This document shows, one piece after another, positions 6,792 through 12,960 of a stretch of DNA of 13,248 nucleotides. Position 1 is the first letter of the stretch; each line of letters starts with the position of its first letter. The notes beneath the pieces were generated by a model. That model ran no database searches and was not told the origin of the DNA. It was given only the letters and a program-made list of their open reading frames with translations. This DNA is from an uncultured Rikenellaceae bacterium. GTDB taxonomy: Bacteria; Bacteroidota; Bacteroidia; Bacteroidales; Rikenellaceae. Where the stretch lies: NCBI GenBank assembly GCA_947054185.1, contig CAMRVW010000050.1, forward strand, positions 1-13,248. The letters run 5' to 3'. The translations under genes were made by a program, and so were the position numbers.

Positions 6792-6835
6792 AAAAATGTA
6801 TATGGCAGGAAGATAACCTGCCGATATACATTTTT
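6792..6835 (-). terminator. Large stem-loop directly upstream of rnc (terminator-like or RNase III target)
   Basis: Arms 6792-6803 and 6824-6835 pair over 12 bp (AAAAATGTATAT with its complement). The inner arms GGCAGG and CCTGCC (6804-6809, 6817-6822) add 6 bp, with one bulged base at 6823 and a 7-base loop. In the rnc direction the stem is followed by a U-rich tract, so it has the form of an intrinsic terminator for fabF transcripts. Because it ends about 15 bases from the rnc start codon with no room for a promoter, it must also be in the rnc leader whenever rnc is transcribed. Confidence 0.75.
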
Positions 6836-7099
6836 GTAAACGACATAAGCACTTTTAAAACCTCAATACGTCCTGGCCTGCTTGAAAGAGAAAAGTACCG
6901 TACTTGGTTTTCCGAAGCCATTTCCCCCGGAATGAAGCTCCCGGCCTCTTACTTAGGACCTCTCCTGTGCGACAGCCTGCCCTTTTCCCAAAAGGTCACC
7001 TGCCCCTTTCCACACACGCTCTCTCCCTCCCGGTTGCTCTTTTCCCCCACGCTTGCTCTTTTCCCCCACGACGCCCCTCTTTATTCCGGCCCCTTGGGG
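6836..7099 (-). other. fabF-rnc spacer with strong purine/pyrimidine asymmetry
   Basis: This is the remaining spacer between fabF and the rnc leader. Its right half (about 6955-7090) is almost all C and T on the + strand, hence purine-rich in the fabF transcript. It holds a 19-base-period tandem repeat (7034-7070), a CCTTTT-CCC-AAAAGG hairpin (6981-6995) and the palindrome CCCCTTGGGG just after the fabF stop (7089-7098). I see no gene and no clear rnc promoter. Confidence 0.6.
7034..7070. repeat. Two-copy tandem repeat, 18-base unit
   Basis: The unit TTGCTCTTTTCCCCCACG occurs at 7034-7051 and again, identical, at 7053-7070, one base apart. It lies in the polypyrimidine part of the fabF 3' spacer. 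Confidence 0.9.
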
Positions 7100-8347
7100 T
7101 TAGAATTTTTTGAGGATGACGCTTGAGTTGTGACCGCCGAAGCCGAATGTGTTGCTCAGGGCATACTGCACGTCACGTTTCTGTGCTGTTCCGAGAGTGA
7201 GGTTGAGCTTGGCGTCGATCTTGGGATCGAGCTCGGCGCAGTTTATTGTCGGAGCTATGATGCCTTTTGTCAGGGCGAGGATACATGCCAGCGACTCGAG
7301 AGCGCCGGCGGCACCGAGCAGGTGTCCGGTCATCGACTTGGTGGAGTTGATGTTCATCTTATATGCATGCTCGCCGAATACGTTCATAATGCCTGTTATC
7401 TCTGCCACGTCACCCACGGGTGTCGAAGTGCCGTGAGTGTTTATATAGTCTATCCGGTCGCGGGTTATCCCGGCGTCCTCTATTGCGTTTATCATAGAGC
7501 GGCCTGCTCCTGAGCCGTCGGGCAGGGGAGCGGTCAGATGGTATGCGTCTGCGCTCATGCCGCCGCCGACCACCTCGCAATATATCTTGGCACCTCTGGC
7601 TTTGGCGTGCTCATACTCTTCGAGCACGAGACCTGCGCCGCCTTCGCCCATTACGAAGCCGTCACGGCCCACGTCGAAAGGTCTTGAAGCCGTTTTGGGA
7701 TCGTCGTTGCGTGTTGAAAGAGCCTGCATTGCGTTGAAGCCGCCTATTCCGGCCTCAACAATGGCAGCCTCCGAGCCACCCGTGAGCATTACGTCGGCTT
7801 TGCCGTAACGTATCTGGTCGAACGAGTTTATCAAAGCATGGTTGGAAGATGCGCATGCAGATACGGTCGCATAATTGGGACCTCTGAGCCCATACTTCAT
7901 GGAGATGTGACCGGCAGCGATGTCGGCAATCATCTTGGGTATGAAGAACGGGTTATAACGCGGCGTTCCTTGGTGTTTGCTGTATTCCATCGACTCTTGA
8001 TGGAAGGTGATGAGACCACCTATCCCGGAAGCCCATATCACTCCGGCACGGTCGAGGTCGATTTTGTCGACGTCGAGGCCGCTGTCTTCAAATGCCTGAG
8101 TGGCTGCGACAAGAGCATATTGGGTGAATAGGTCGTATTTTTTTACCTCTTTACGGTCGAAATGATCTTCGGGCTTGAAGCCTTTAACCTCGCAGGCAAA
8201 CTGCGTTTTGAAGTTCGTCGCGTCGAAACGCGTTATGGGGCCTGCCCCGCTGACGCCTTTTTCGAGGTTTGCGAAGAGCTCTTCGACGTTATTTCCAAGG
8301 GGGTTGATTGTGCCGATGCCTGTAACGACAACTCTTCTCAGTTCCAT
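7100..8347 (-). CDS. fabF: Beta-ketoacyl-ACP synthase II
   Basis: This is the condensing enzyme of type II fatty acid synthesis; it extends acyl-ACP with malonyl-ACP. The 415-residue length fits KAS II. The catalytic triad is complete: Cys165 in VSACASSNHA, His305 in NTHGTSTPVGD and His342 in KSMTGHLLGAAGALE. The phenylalanine gate loop SNTFGFGGHNSS is at 398-409. The ATG at 8347 begins MELRRVVVTGIGTINPLGNN, the standard KAS II N-terminus, so the start is secure. The gene follows acpP on the same strand after 111 bases that contain two stem-loops. acpP-fabF pairing is a classic fatty-acid operon arrangement, and its acyl carrier partner is the neighbouring product. Confidence 0.98.
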   Translation of the reverse strand: MELRRVVVTGIGTINPLGNNVEELFANLEKGVSGAGPITRFDATNFKTQFACEVKGFKPEDHFDRKEVKKYDLFTQYALVAATQAFEDSGLDVDKIDLDRAGVIWASGIGGLITFHQESMEYSKHQGTPRYNPFFIPKMIADIAAGHISMKYGLRGPNYATVSACASSNHALINSFDQIRYGKADVMLTGGSEAAIVEAGIGGFNAMQALSTRNDDPKTASRPFDVGRDGFVMGEGGAGLVLEEYEHAKARGAKIYCEVVGGGMSADAYHLTAPLPDGSGAGRSMINAIEDAGITRDRIDYINTHGTSTPVGDVAEITGIMNVFGEHAYKMNINSTKSMTGHLLGAAGALESLACILALTKGIIAPTINCAELDPKIDAKLNLTLGTAQKRDVQYALSNTFGFGGHNSSVILKKF

Positions 8348-8379
8348 GTTTGACTCCTATGGGATTAGTGTTGATTTAC

Positions 8380-8443
8380 GTGCGTTTTTGCCGCACATAA
8401 AATATAAGAAACTGTCTCGGATAAAGTTTCCGCAGACAGTTTC
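8380..8443 (-). promoter_or_regulatory. Two stem-loops between acpP and fabF, probable partial terminator
   Basis: Reading leftward after acpP, the first hairpin is a perfect 10-bp stem (8434-8443 with 8408-8417), extended by CGG/CCG inside. It is followed by the U-rich tail UUAUAUUUUAU, like an intrinsic terminator. A second, 5-bp GTGCG/CGCAC hairpin (8380-8396) follows, before the fabF start. Partial termination or 3'-end protection would let the abundant acyl carrier protein be made in excess over FabF; this is inference. Confidence 0.65.
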
Positions 8444-8458
8444 AAGATATTTTCAAAA

Positions 8459-8695
8459 TTAGTTTTTCTTGCTTTCGATATAGCTGATGGCGTCACCGAC
8501 AGTGGCGATTTTCTCAGCGTCTTCATCGGGGATCTGGATATCGAACTCTTTTTCAAACTCCATGATAAGTTCGACAGTGTCGAGAGAGTCTGCACCCAAA
8601 TCGTTGGTGAAGCTTGCTGCGGGAACTGCCTCAGAGGCGTCAACACCGAGTTTTTCAACGATAATCTCAACAACTTTAGATGAAATTTCTGACAT
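8459..8695 (-). CDS. acpP: Acyl carrier protein
   Basis: This 78-residue acidic carrier holds growing acyl chains on a 4'-phosphopantetheine arm. The attachment serine is Ser37 in the canonical GADSLDTVELIMEFEKEF motif, and the four-helix layout is preserved: helix I SSKVVEIIVEKLG, helix II after DSL, and IPDEDAEKIATVGDAISYI at the end. Length and charge are typical. It is the first gene of a leftward acpP-fabF unit and diverges from purN. Its leader of about 105 bases contains two small hairpins (8738-8757 and 8768-8789). Confidence 0.98.
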   Translation of the reverse strand: MSEISSKVVEIIVEKLGVDASEAVPAASFTNDLGADSLDTVELIMEFEKEFDIQIPDEDAEKIATVGDAISYIESKKN

Positions 8696-8737
8696 GATAA
8701 AAATTTTTTAGTTTAACATTCTTTATGTTTAGGTAAC

Positions 8738-8789
8738 TCCCGTCACAAAAGGCGGGGATTATAACAAGCCTTACAACAACTTCTAAGGC
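8738..8789 (-). promoter_or_regulatory. Two hairpins in the acpP leader
   Basis: CCCGTC/GGCGGG (8739-8744 with 8751-8756, one G-U pair, 6-base loop) and GCCTTA/TAAGGC (8768-8773 with 8784-8789, 10-base loop) lie between the predicted acpP promoter and its start codon. They could stabilise the mRNA or regulate translation. No known riboswitch is recognised. Confidence 0.5.
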
Positions 8790-8805
8790 ATGGTAAAACA
8801 TATTT

Positions 8806-8838
8806 TTTGCAAAGTTATAATTTTTTAGATTAATTTTG
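8806..8838 (+). promoter_or_regulatory. Probable purN promoter
   Basis: TTTG at 8806-8809, a 21-base spacer and TAATTTTG at 8831-8838 fit the Bacteroidota consensus. The start would be near 8845, giving a leader of about 40 bases before the purN ATG at 8887. The element overlaps the divergent acpP -7 box. Confidence 0.7.
8810..8817 (-). promoter_or_regulatory. Probable acpP -7 box
   Basis: Read leftward this is TAACTTTG, a perfect TAnnTTTG match about 115 bases before the acpP ATG. A clear TTTG partner is not seen at the usual distance. It overlaps the -33 region of the purN promoter, so the two polymerase sites compete. Confidence 0.55.
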
Positions 8839-8886
8839 TCATGTTTTAAATACTTTTTTGACCAATAAATAATTAATGCGCTGATT

Positions 8887-9468
8887 ATGATAAATATAGC
8901 GATATTCGCATCGGGTTCGGGCACAAATGCCGAAAATATAATACGTTATTTTTCAGCCGATAATGGTGTCTCGGTGCCTCTGGTGCTCTGCGACAAGCCC
9001 GGTGCCGGAGTGCTCGACCGCGCACGGTCTTTGGGTGTCGACACCTTTGTTTTCACCCCCGCACAGATGAGAACGCCGGGTTATCTGCTCGATGTAATGG
9101 CCGGGTACCGCATAGATTATGTCGTGTTGGCCGGGTTCCTCCTTTTGGTCCCGTCAGAGATTGTCGAGGCATACCGTGGTCGCATAGTCAACATACACCC
9201 GGCGCTTCTTCCCTCGCACGGCGGCAAGGGCATGTATGGCGACCGTGTGCACCGTGCCGTCATAGAGGCCCGCGACAAGCAGTCGGGCATAACCATACAC
9301 CACGTAACCGAGCGGTATGACGACGGCGCCAATATCTTTCAGGCCACCGTCGACCTCTTGCCCGACGACACCCCCGAGTCGCTTGCCGCGCGCATACACG
9401 CCCTCGAATATGAGCATTTCCCACGCGTTATCGAAAGCGAGATAAAACGCATATTCCGCCTCTTGTGA
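8887..9468 (+). CDS. purN: Phosphoribosylglycinamide formyltransferase (GART)
   Basis: This folate-dependent enzyme transfers a formyl group from 10-formyl-tetrahydrofolate to GAR, the third step of purine synthesis. The 193-residue protein is slightly shorter than the E. coli enzyme. The phosphate-binding GSGTN is at residues 10-14. The catalytic Asn102 and His104 are in IVNIHPALLPSHGGKGMYG, and the catalytic Asp145 is in HHVTERYDDGANIFQ. The ATG at 8887 starts MINIAIFASGSGTN, the normal family N-terminus. It is divergent from acpP-fabF, an arrangement I recall in other Bacteroidales. No clear terminator follows; only a 4-bp CCGC/GCGG hairpin (9478-9488) and the palindrome CTTTTGCAAAAG (9498-9509) are present. 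Confidence 0.97.
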   Translation: MINIAIFASGSGTNAENIIRYFSADNGVSVPLVLCDKPGAGVLDRARSLGVDTFVFTPAQMRTPGYLLDVMAGYRIDYVVLAGFLLLVPSEIVEAYRGRIVNIHPALLPSHGGKGMYGDRVHRAVIEARDKQSGITIHHVTERYDDGANIFQATVDLLPDDTPESLAARIHALEYEHFPRVIESEIKRIFRLL

Positions 9469-9847
9469 TGCCTTTATCCGCTCTGCGGGTCTTGCTGCTT
9501 TTGCAAAAGAGACTTTCCGCCTCCTTGGCTTAGGGCTGACGGAGGTGATATGTGCGGTCGATAGTTGTCAACGGTAAAAAGTTTTGCTGCCGACATGAAA
9601 TTTTCGTATCTTCGTGTCATCGCTTTAGCAGGAAAATCGAGCAACGCGATCTCGGCCGACAAATTTATTTTGTCGTCTGCAAAAATGGCACCGTTATTGC
9701 AAAGAAATTTTCCGGGAATAATTTTTGAATCGACACTTTTATGAACCATTTTCGGGATGGTGAATGGAGGTAAAAATTGGCCGGAATGTTTTACGATACA
9801 TGCAGATGAAATTTAATAATAAAGGTTTAATTTTAAAATTAATTGAT
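9469..9847 (+). other. purN-to-beta-barrel spacer with promoter and long leader
   Basis: These 379 bases hold no convincing gene. The left part has the weak hairpins after purN. The right part carries a good promoter (9583-9614) and then about 230 bases of AT-rich leader for the outer-membrane protein, with hairpins CGACAAA/TTTGTCG (9657-9663, 9669-9675) and ACCAT/ATGGT (9745-9749, 9757-9761). A second promoter-like pair (TTG 9697-9699 and TAATTTTTG from 9719, 19 apart) could start a shorter leader. Confidence 0.55.
9583..9614 (+). promoter_or_regulatory. Probable promoter for the outer-membrane beta-barrel gene
   Basis: TTTG at 9583-9586, a 20-base spacer and TATCTTCG at 9607-9614 match the Bacteroidota promoter with one deviation in the -7 box. 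The same TATCTTCG variant precedes the pyrH unit. The predicted leader is about 230 bases. Confidence 0.6.
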
Positions 9848-10306
9848 ATGAAAAAACATTTTCTCCTTGCGTTTGGTACGCTTTTGATGGTTTTCGCAAC
9901 AGTAAAGACCGCGTCGGCACAATATGGCACTGCGGCCTCTGTAAACCTTGGCGGATATATCGGTGTTGGCGTCAAGCACTTTATCACCGAACGGAGTGCG
10001 TTGGAGTTTGACTTCGATTACAACTTCAGACATCATGCCCCGATGGTTGTGGCGTTGTATCAATACCACATACCCTTGGTTGACAACCTTAACCTCTATG
10101 CCGGCGGCGGTATCAATGTCGGTGCACGCAATGTGGGCAAGAACAGGTCGACCAAATTCGCTTTCGGTGTCGATCCCAACATAGGTTTCGAGTATGACTT
10201 CCGTGGCACACCCATAGCCTTGGCGCTCGACTATCGTCCGGCCATCAACTTCACCACAAAGGCCATGTGGGATCAGGCTGCCCTTAGAGTACGCTTCAAA
10301 TTCTGA
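9848..10306 (+). CDS. Small outer-membrane beta-barrel protein
   Basis: The function is unknown. The 152-residue precursor starts with a clear signal peptide, MKKHFLLAFGTLLMVFATVKTASA, cleaved after about residue 24. The remaining ~128 residues alternate hydrophobic and polar residues in strands such as SVNLGGYIGVGVKHF, ALEFDFDYNFRH, LNLYAGGGINVGAR, NIGFEYDFRG, IALALDYRPAINF and AALRVRFKF. The protein ends in Phe, the usual recognition signal for the BAM complex, and eight strands fit an OmpX/OmpW-like barrel. The frame is open further upstream to 9764, but the signal peptide shows that translation starts at 9848. The gene has its own promoter and a strong terminator, so it is a single-gene unit. 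Confidence 0.85.
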   Translation: MKKHFLLAFGTLLMVFATVKTASAQYGTAASVNLGGYIGVGVKHFITERSALEFDFDYNFRHHAPMVVALYQYHIPLVDNLNLYAGGGINVGARNVGKNRSTKFAFGVDPNIGFEYDFRGTPIALALDYRPAINFTTKAMWDQAALRVRFKF

Positions 10307-10320
10307 CAACTGCCATAATA

Positions 10321-10357
10321 AATTAAAGGGCGACATTGTGTATGTCGCCCTTTAATT
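10321..10357. terminator. Bidirectional terminator between the beta-barrel gene and ispH
   Basis: A perfect 16-bp stem (10321-10336 with 10342-10357) encloses a 5-base loop, with a GGGCGACAT core and AT-rich ends. It lies 14 bases after the beta-barrel stop. The U-rich sequence on the left side lets it also end the converging ispH transcript. Confidence 0.9.
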
Positions 10358-10497
10358 ATATCCACGCGCTATCGTTGCCTTGCCTGCCATTCCCGGCTTT
10401 TGTCGAGTCGTCTTACGCACAAGCATTCCGGCCATCCCCGGTTCCTGCCATGCGTTTGTTCAGTACCCGACATACGAGTGCCGCGTTTGCTTTGCCG

Positions 10498-11379
10498 TTA
10501 TCTCTGCCCGGTCATCTCTTGCACCACCCCGGCCACCCGTTCCATTAGCCATTTGGGTGTCGATGTGGCGCCGCATATACCTATCGACGATGCCCCATCC
10601 AACCATTGCGGCTCTATGGCGTCGGGCGACTCTATCTTATATGTGTGCGCGTTTACCGACCGGCATATACGATAGAGGGCGTTGCCGTTGGAGCTCTCTG
10701 CGCCGCTCACAAAGAGCACCGCATCAAACCGCGATGCGAATTCCTTGAGGTGTTCATAACGGCTCGACACCTGCCGGCATATCGTGTCTTTTATTATGAC
10801 GTCGCCATTGTCTCGTCCTCCGGGCACCATGTCGTAAATGGCACGGCTTACCTGATCGAACAGCTCGGGGCTTTTGGTCGTCTGCGATATCATGTATATT
10901 GGCTTGCCCGGGTCGACATCGTTGTGCAGATCGTCCACCGACTCTATCACTATGGCCTTGTCGTCTATCTGGCCGGTCAGTCCCACCACCTCGGCATGTC
11001 CCTTCTTGCCCAGTATCACCACCTGTCCGCCGCGCGGCTCCATTATGTCCCACGCCTCTCTTGCCAACTTCTGCAACCGTGCCACCACAGGGCATGTGGC
11101 GTCTATCAGCCTTACGCCCGCCGCCCGAGCCTTTGCAAACAATGCCGGAGGCGCACCATGGGCGCGTATAAGTACCGAGCAGCCATTAAGCCGGTCCAGT
11201 TCGTTTTGTGTGGCCCTGTGCAGGCCTAACTCCTCTAACCGCTCCATCTCCATGCGGTTGTGCACAATATCGCCCAATGTATATACCGGCTCACCTCCGG
11301 CAAGACTCTCCTCGGCCTTGCTTATGGCGCCGACAACCCCGAAGCAGAAGCCAGACTTTTCGTCTATCTCGATAATCAT
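10498..11379 (-). CDS. ispH: 4-hydroxy-3-methylbut-2-enyl diphosphate reductase
   Basis: This is the last enzyme of the MEP isoprenoid pathway, a [4Fe-4S] protein that reduces HMBPP to IPP and DMAPP. The 293-residue protein keeps all three cluster cysteines: Cys12 (SGFCFGV), Cys96 (DATCPVV) and Cys201 (KDTICRQ). The substrate-binding residues are also present: His40, His74 (RAHGAPP), His128 with Glu130 (GHAEVVG), Thr167-168 region (ISQTTKS) and ESSNGN near 228-233. The start at 11379 places Cys12 at the usual position. It begins 4 bases after the cmk stop, so it is translationally close to cmk in the LysE-cmk-ispH operon. A 190-base spacer with a shared terminator separates it from the converging beta-barrel gene. 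Confidence 0.97.
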   Translation of the reverse strand: MIIEIDEKSGFCFGVVGAISKAEESLAGGEPVYTLGDIVHNRMEMERLEELGLHRATQNELDRLNGCSVLIRAHGAPPALFAKARAAGVRLIDATCPVVARLQKLAREAWDIMEPRGGQVVILGKKGHAEVVGLTGQIDDKAIVIESVDDLHNDVDPGKPIYMISQTTKSPELFDQVSRAIYDMVPGGRDNGDVIIKDTICRQVSSRYEHLKEFASRFDAVLFVSGAESSNGNALYRICRSVNAHTYKIESPDAIEPQWLDGASSIGICGATSTPKWLMERVAGVVQEMTGQR

Positions 11380-11383
11380 ACCC

Positions 11384-12076
11384 TCAACCTATCTTCTCCT
11401 TAATCATTTTTTCAAACCACTCCATCTGTTGAGAGACGGTCATGTCGCTGTTGTCGAGTATAATGGCGTCGTCGGCACGTCTGAGCGGACTTTCGGCGCG
11501 CGTCTGGTCTATGCGGTCGCGTTCCACGACATTGCGGCGCACCTCTTCGAGCGACACGTGTTCGCCTTTTGCCGTCAGCTCTTTGTAACGACGCAACGCC
11601 CTTACATCGGCATCGGCCGTCATGAATATCTTGAGCTCGGCTTGCGGAAACACCGTGGTGCCAATATCACGACCGTCCATCACAATGCCTTTGTTGAGGC
11701 CCATGGCCTGTTGCATGGCCACCAACCGCGCCCTCACCTGAGGTATGGCACTCACATGGCTCACAAGGTCACTCACCTCTATGGAGCGTATTGCAGACTC
11801 GACATTCTCGCCGCAAAGCATAAGGTCGCCTGCCTTGCGTTCGTCGTTATATTCGAAAGACAGCTCTATCGATGGCAGAGCCGCGCATAGAGCCTCGGTG
11901 TCTATGGTGCCGCCGTCGGCAAGGTTGTGTCTCAGTGCCCAAAGGGTGACACCGCGATACATGGCTCCCGTGTCTATGAAAATATAGCCCATCCTGGCGG
12001 CTATGGCCTTTGCAAACGAACTTTTGCCGCACGACGAATAACCGTCTATGGCGATAATGATCTTCTTCATTGTCAT
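11384..12076 (-). CDS. cmk: Cytidylate kinase
   Basis: This P-loop kinase phosphorylates CMP and dCMP with ATP. The 230-residue protein has the Walker A motif GYSSCGKS (residues 12-19) and DTGAMYRGVTL near 36-46. It also has VMDGRDIGTTVFP, the signature CMP-binding segment, and an Arg-rich lid (ALRRYKEL). Two ATG codons compete at the start: 12076 gives MTMKK and 12070 gives MKK. The first is chosen because it overlaps the stop of the upstream exporter gene in an ATGA arrangement, typical of translational coupling. ispH follows after 4 bases. In other Bacteroidales I recall cmk and ispH side by side, so the pair is conserved while the exporter upstream may be local. Confidence 0.97.
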   Translation of the reverse strand: MTMKKIIIAIDGYSSCGKSSFAKAIAARMGYIFIDTGAMYRGVTLWALRHNLADGGTIDTEALCAALPSIELSFEYNDERKAGDLMLCGENVESAIRSIEVSDLVSHVSAIPQVRARLVAMQQAMGLNKGIVMDGRDIGTTVFPQAELKIFMTADADVRALRRYKELTAKGEHVSLEEVRRNVVERDRIDQTRAESPLRRADDAIILDNSDMTVSQQMEWFEKMIKEKIG

Positions 12077-12711
12077 ATCTTTACCGCCTCAGTTACGGCG
12101 GATATTATTGCAAGCAGGCCTAGCACCGTTATCAGTGTGCCTGCGATTCGGTTAAGCATCACAAGGTGACGCGGACGGAACCTTTTGCGTAACAGGTCTA
12201 TCGAGAATGTCAATACAAACCACCATGCCGACGCCCCGCACAACACCCCCAACACGGTGAGTGCACCCATGGCAGGCGACAACCCGCCTTTGTCGATGCC
12301 CACAGAGCTGAAAAGGGCAATGAACACCAATATGTATGCGGGGTTTGTAAGTGTCAGAAACAGGGTCGATATGTAATCTTTCAAAATCTTTTTTCGTCCC
12401 GTGCGGTTGTGGCGTATGTGCACCTTGGTCTTTTTGAAAAATATGGATATCCCCATGCCCACTATTATCAGCCCTCCTATCACGGTGAGCAATGTCATGC
12501 GGCTCTCTATGAACGACATCACCAACGAATAACAAAACAGTGCTATCGATGCGAACAGAGAGTCGGCGGTGGCGGCACCCAACCCCGAGGCAAAACCAGA
12601 CCGGAATTTGCCCGACAGGGTGCGTTGTATGCACAAAACCCCGATGGGCCCCAACGGGATAGAACCCATAAGCCCCATCAGGATGCCTTTTATGAAAAAC
12701 ATGAAATCCAT
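12073..12711 (-). CDS. LysE/RhtB-family amino-acid exporter
   Basis: This 212-residue integral membrane protein fits the LysE/RhtB efflux family in length and layout. The N-terminal segment FIKGILMGLMGSIPLGPIGVLCIQRTL contains the family P-x-GP motif, followed by GFASGLGAATADSLFASIALF. The central charged loop (KKTKVHIRHNRTGRKK, about 94-109) precedes further segments, including ISTLFLTLTNPAYILVFIALF with the conserved NP. Six membrane segments are expected. The substrate cannot be inferred. The first ATG is annotated, but AAGGA at 12713-12717 is too close to it and well placed for the ATG at 12702 (a 209-residue product). It is first in an operon with cmk (4-base overlap) and ispH. Confidence 0.88.
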   Translation of the reverse strand: MDFMFFIKGILMGLMGSIPLGPIGVLCIQRTLSGKFRSGFASGLGAATADSLFASIALFCYSLVMSFIESRMTLLTVIGGLIIVGMGISIFFKKTKVHIRHNRTGRKKILKDYISTLFLTLTNPAYILVFIALFSSVGIDKGGLSPAMGALTVLGVLCGASAWWFVLTFSIDLLRKRFRPRHLVMLNRIAGTLITVLGLLAIISAVTEAVKI

Positions 12712-12806
12712 ATCCTTATGAAGACAAACGCTCGCAGAAGCCGCTCTATTGTATCTTCATCTTCTGTCCAAGCCCCCTCGGAGCCTGCTGCCCGAAATCT
12801 TCCCCA

Positions 12807-12814
12807 CAAAGATA
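12807..12814 (-). promoter_or_regulatory. Probable -7 box for the LysE-cmk-ispH operon
   Basis: Read leftward this is TATCTTTG, a perfect TAnnTTTG match about 95 bases before the exporter start. The -33 region is not a clear match. A GATATT/AATATC inverted repeat (12816-12821 with 12828-12833) lies immediately upstream, where an operator could sit. Confidence 0.55.
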
Positions 12815-12880
12815 CGATATTTTTACGAATATCTGACATGCCGACTTATCCTTGTCAACAATGTATTGACGGCACTGCAG

Positions 12881-12960
12881 TTATTTTGCCGGCACTGCCT
12901 CCGGCGGCCCTTTCGGGGGAGGGGTCACGGACCCCGTTTTGATATTTTTGAGGACAAGCT
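12881..12960 (+). repeat. Dispersed GC-rich hairpin repeat, copy B
   Basis: Its first ~55 bases are nearly identical to the reverse complement of 1-53, and the whole aligns with 3440-3520. Stem 1 is CCTCC (12898-12902) with GGAGG (12918-12922), plus inner CCC/GGG and a TTTC loop. Stem 2 is GGGGTC-ACG-GACCCC (12921-12935), followed by T-rich sequence that resembles a terminator tail. Unlike copies A and C, no gene in this window ends just upstream of it. Confidence 0.8.

Noticed and set aside
9474..9749. A 91-codon minus-strand frame in the purN-to-beta-barrel spacer
   Set aside because: It overlaps the rightward promoter and leader, has no ribosome site and resembles nothing I recognise; kept as non-coding.
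9764..9847. Upstream extension of the beta-barrel protein by 28 residues
   Set aside because: A textbook signal peptide begins at the ATG at 9848, so the extension would bury it.
10358..10497. Repeated CCATTCCCGG-like motifs after ispH
   Set aside because: The matches are short and irregular; no consistent unit or period could be defined.
10874..11890. A 338-codon + strand frame across ispH and cmk
   Set aside because: It lies opposite two certain genes, crosses their boundary and has no recognisable domain.
12409..12942. A 177-codon + strand frame across the exporter gene start and repeat B
   Set aside because: It is antisense to the exporter, runs through its promoter and has no domain.
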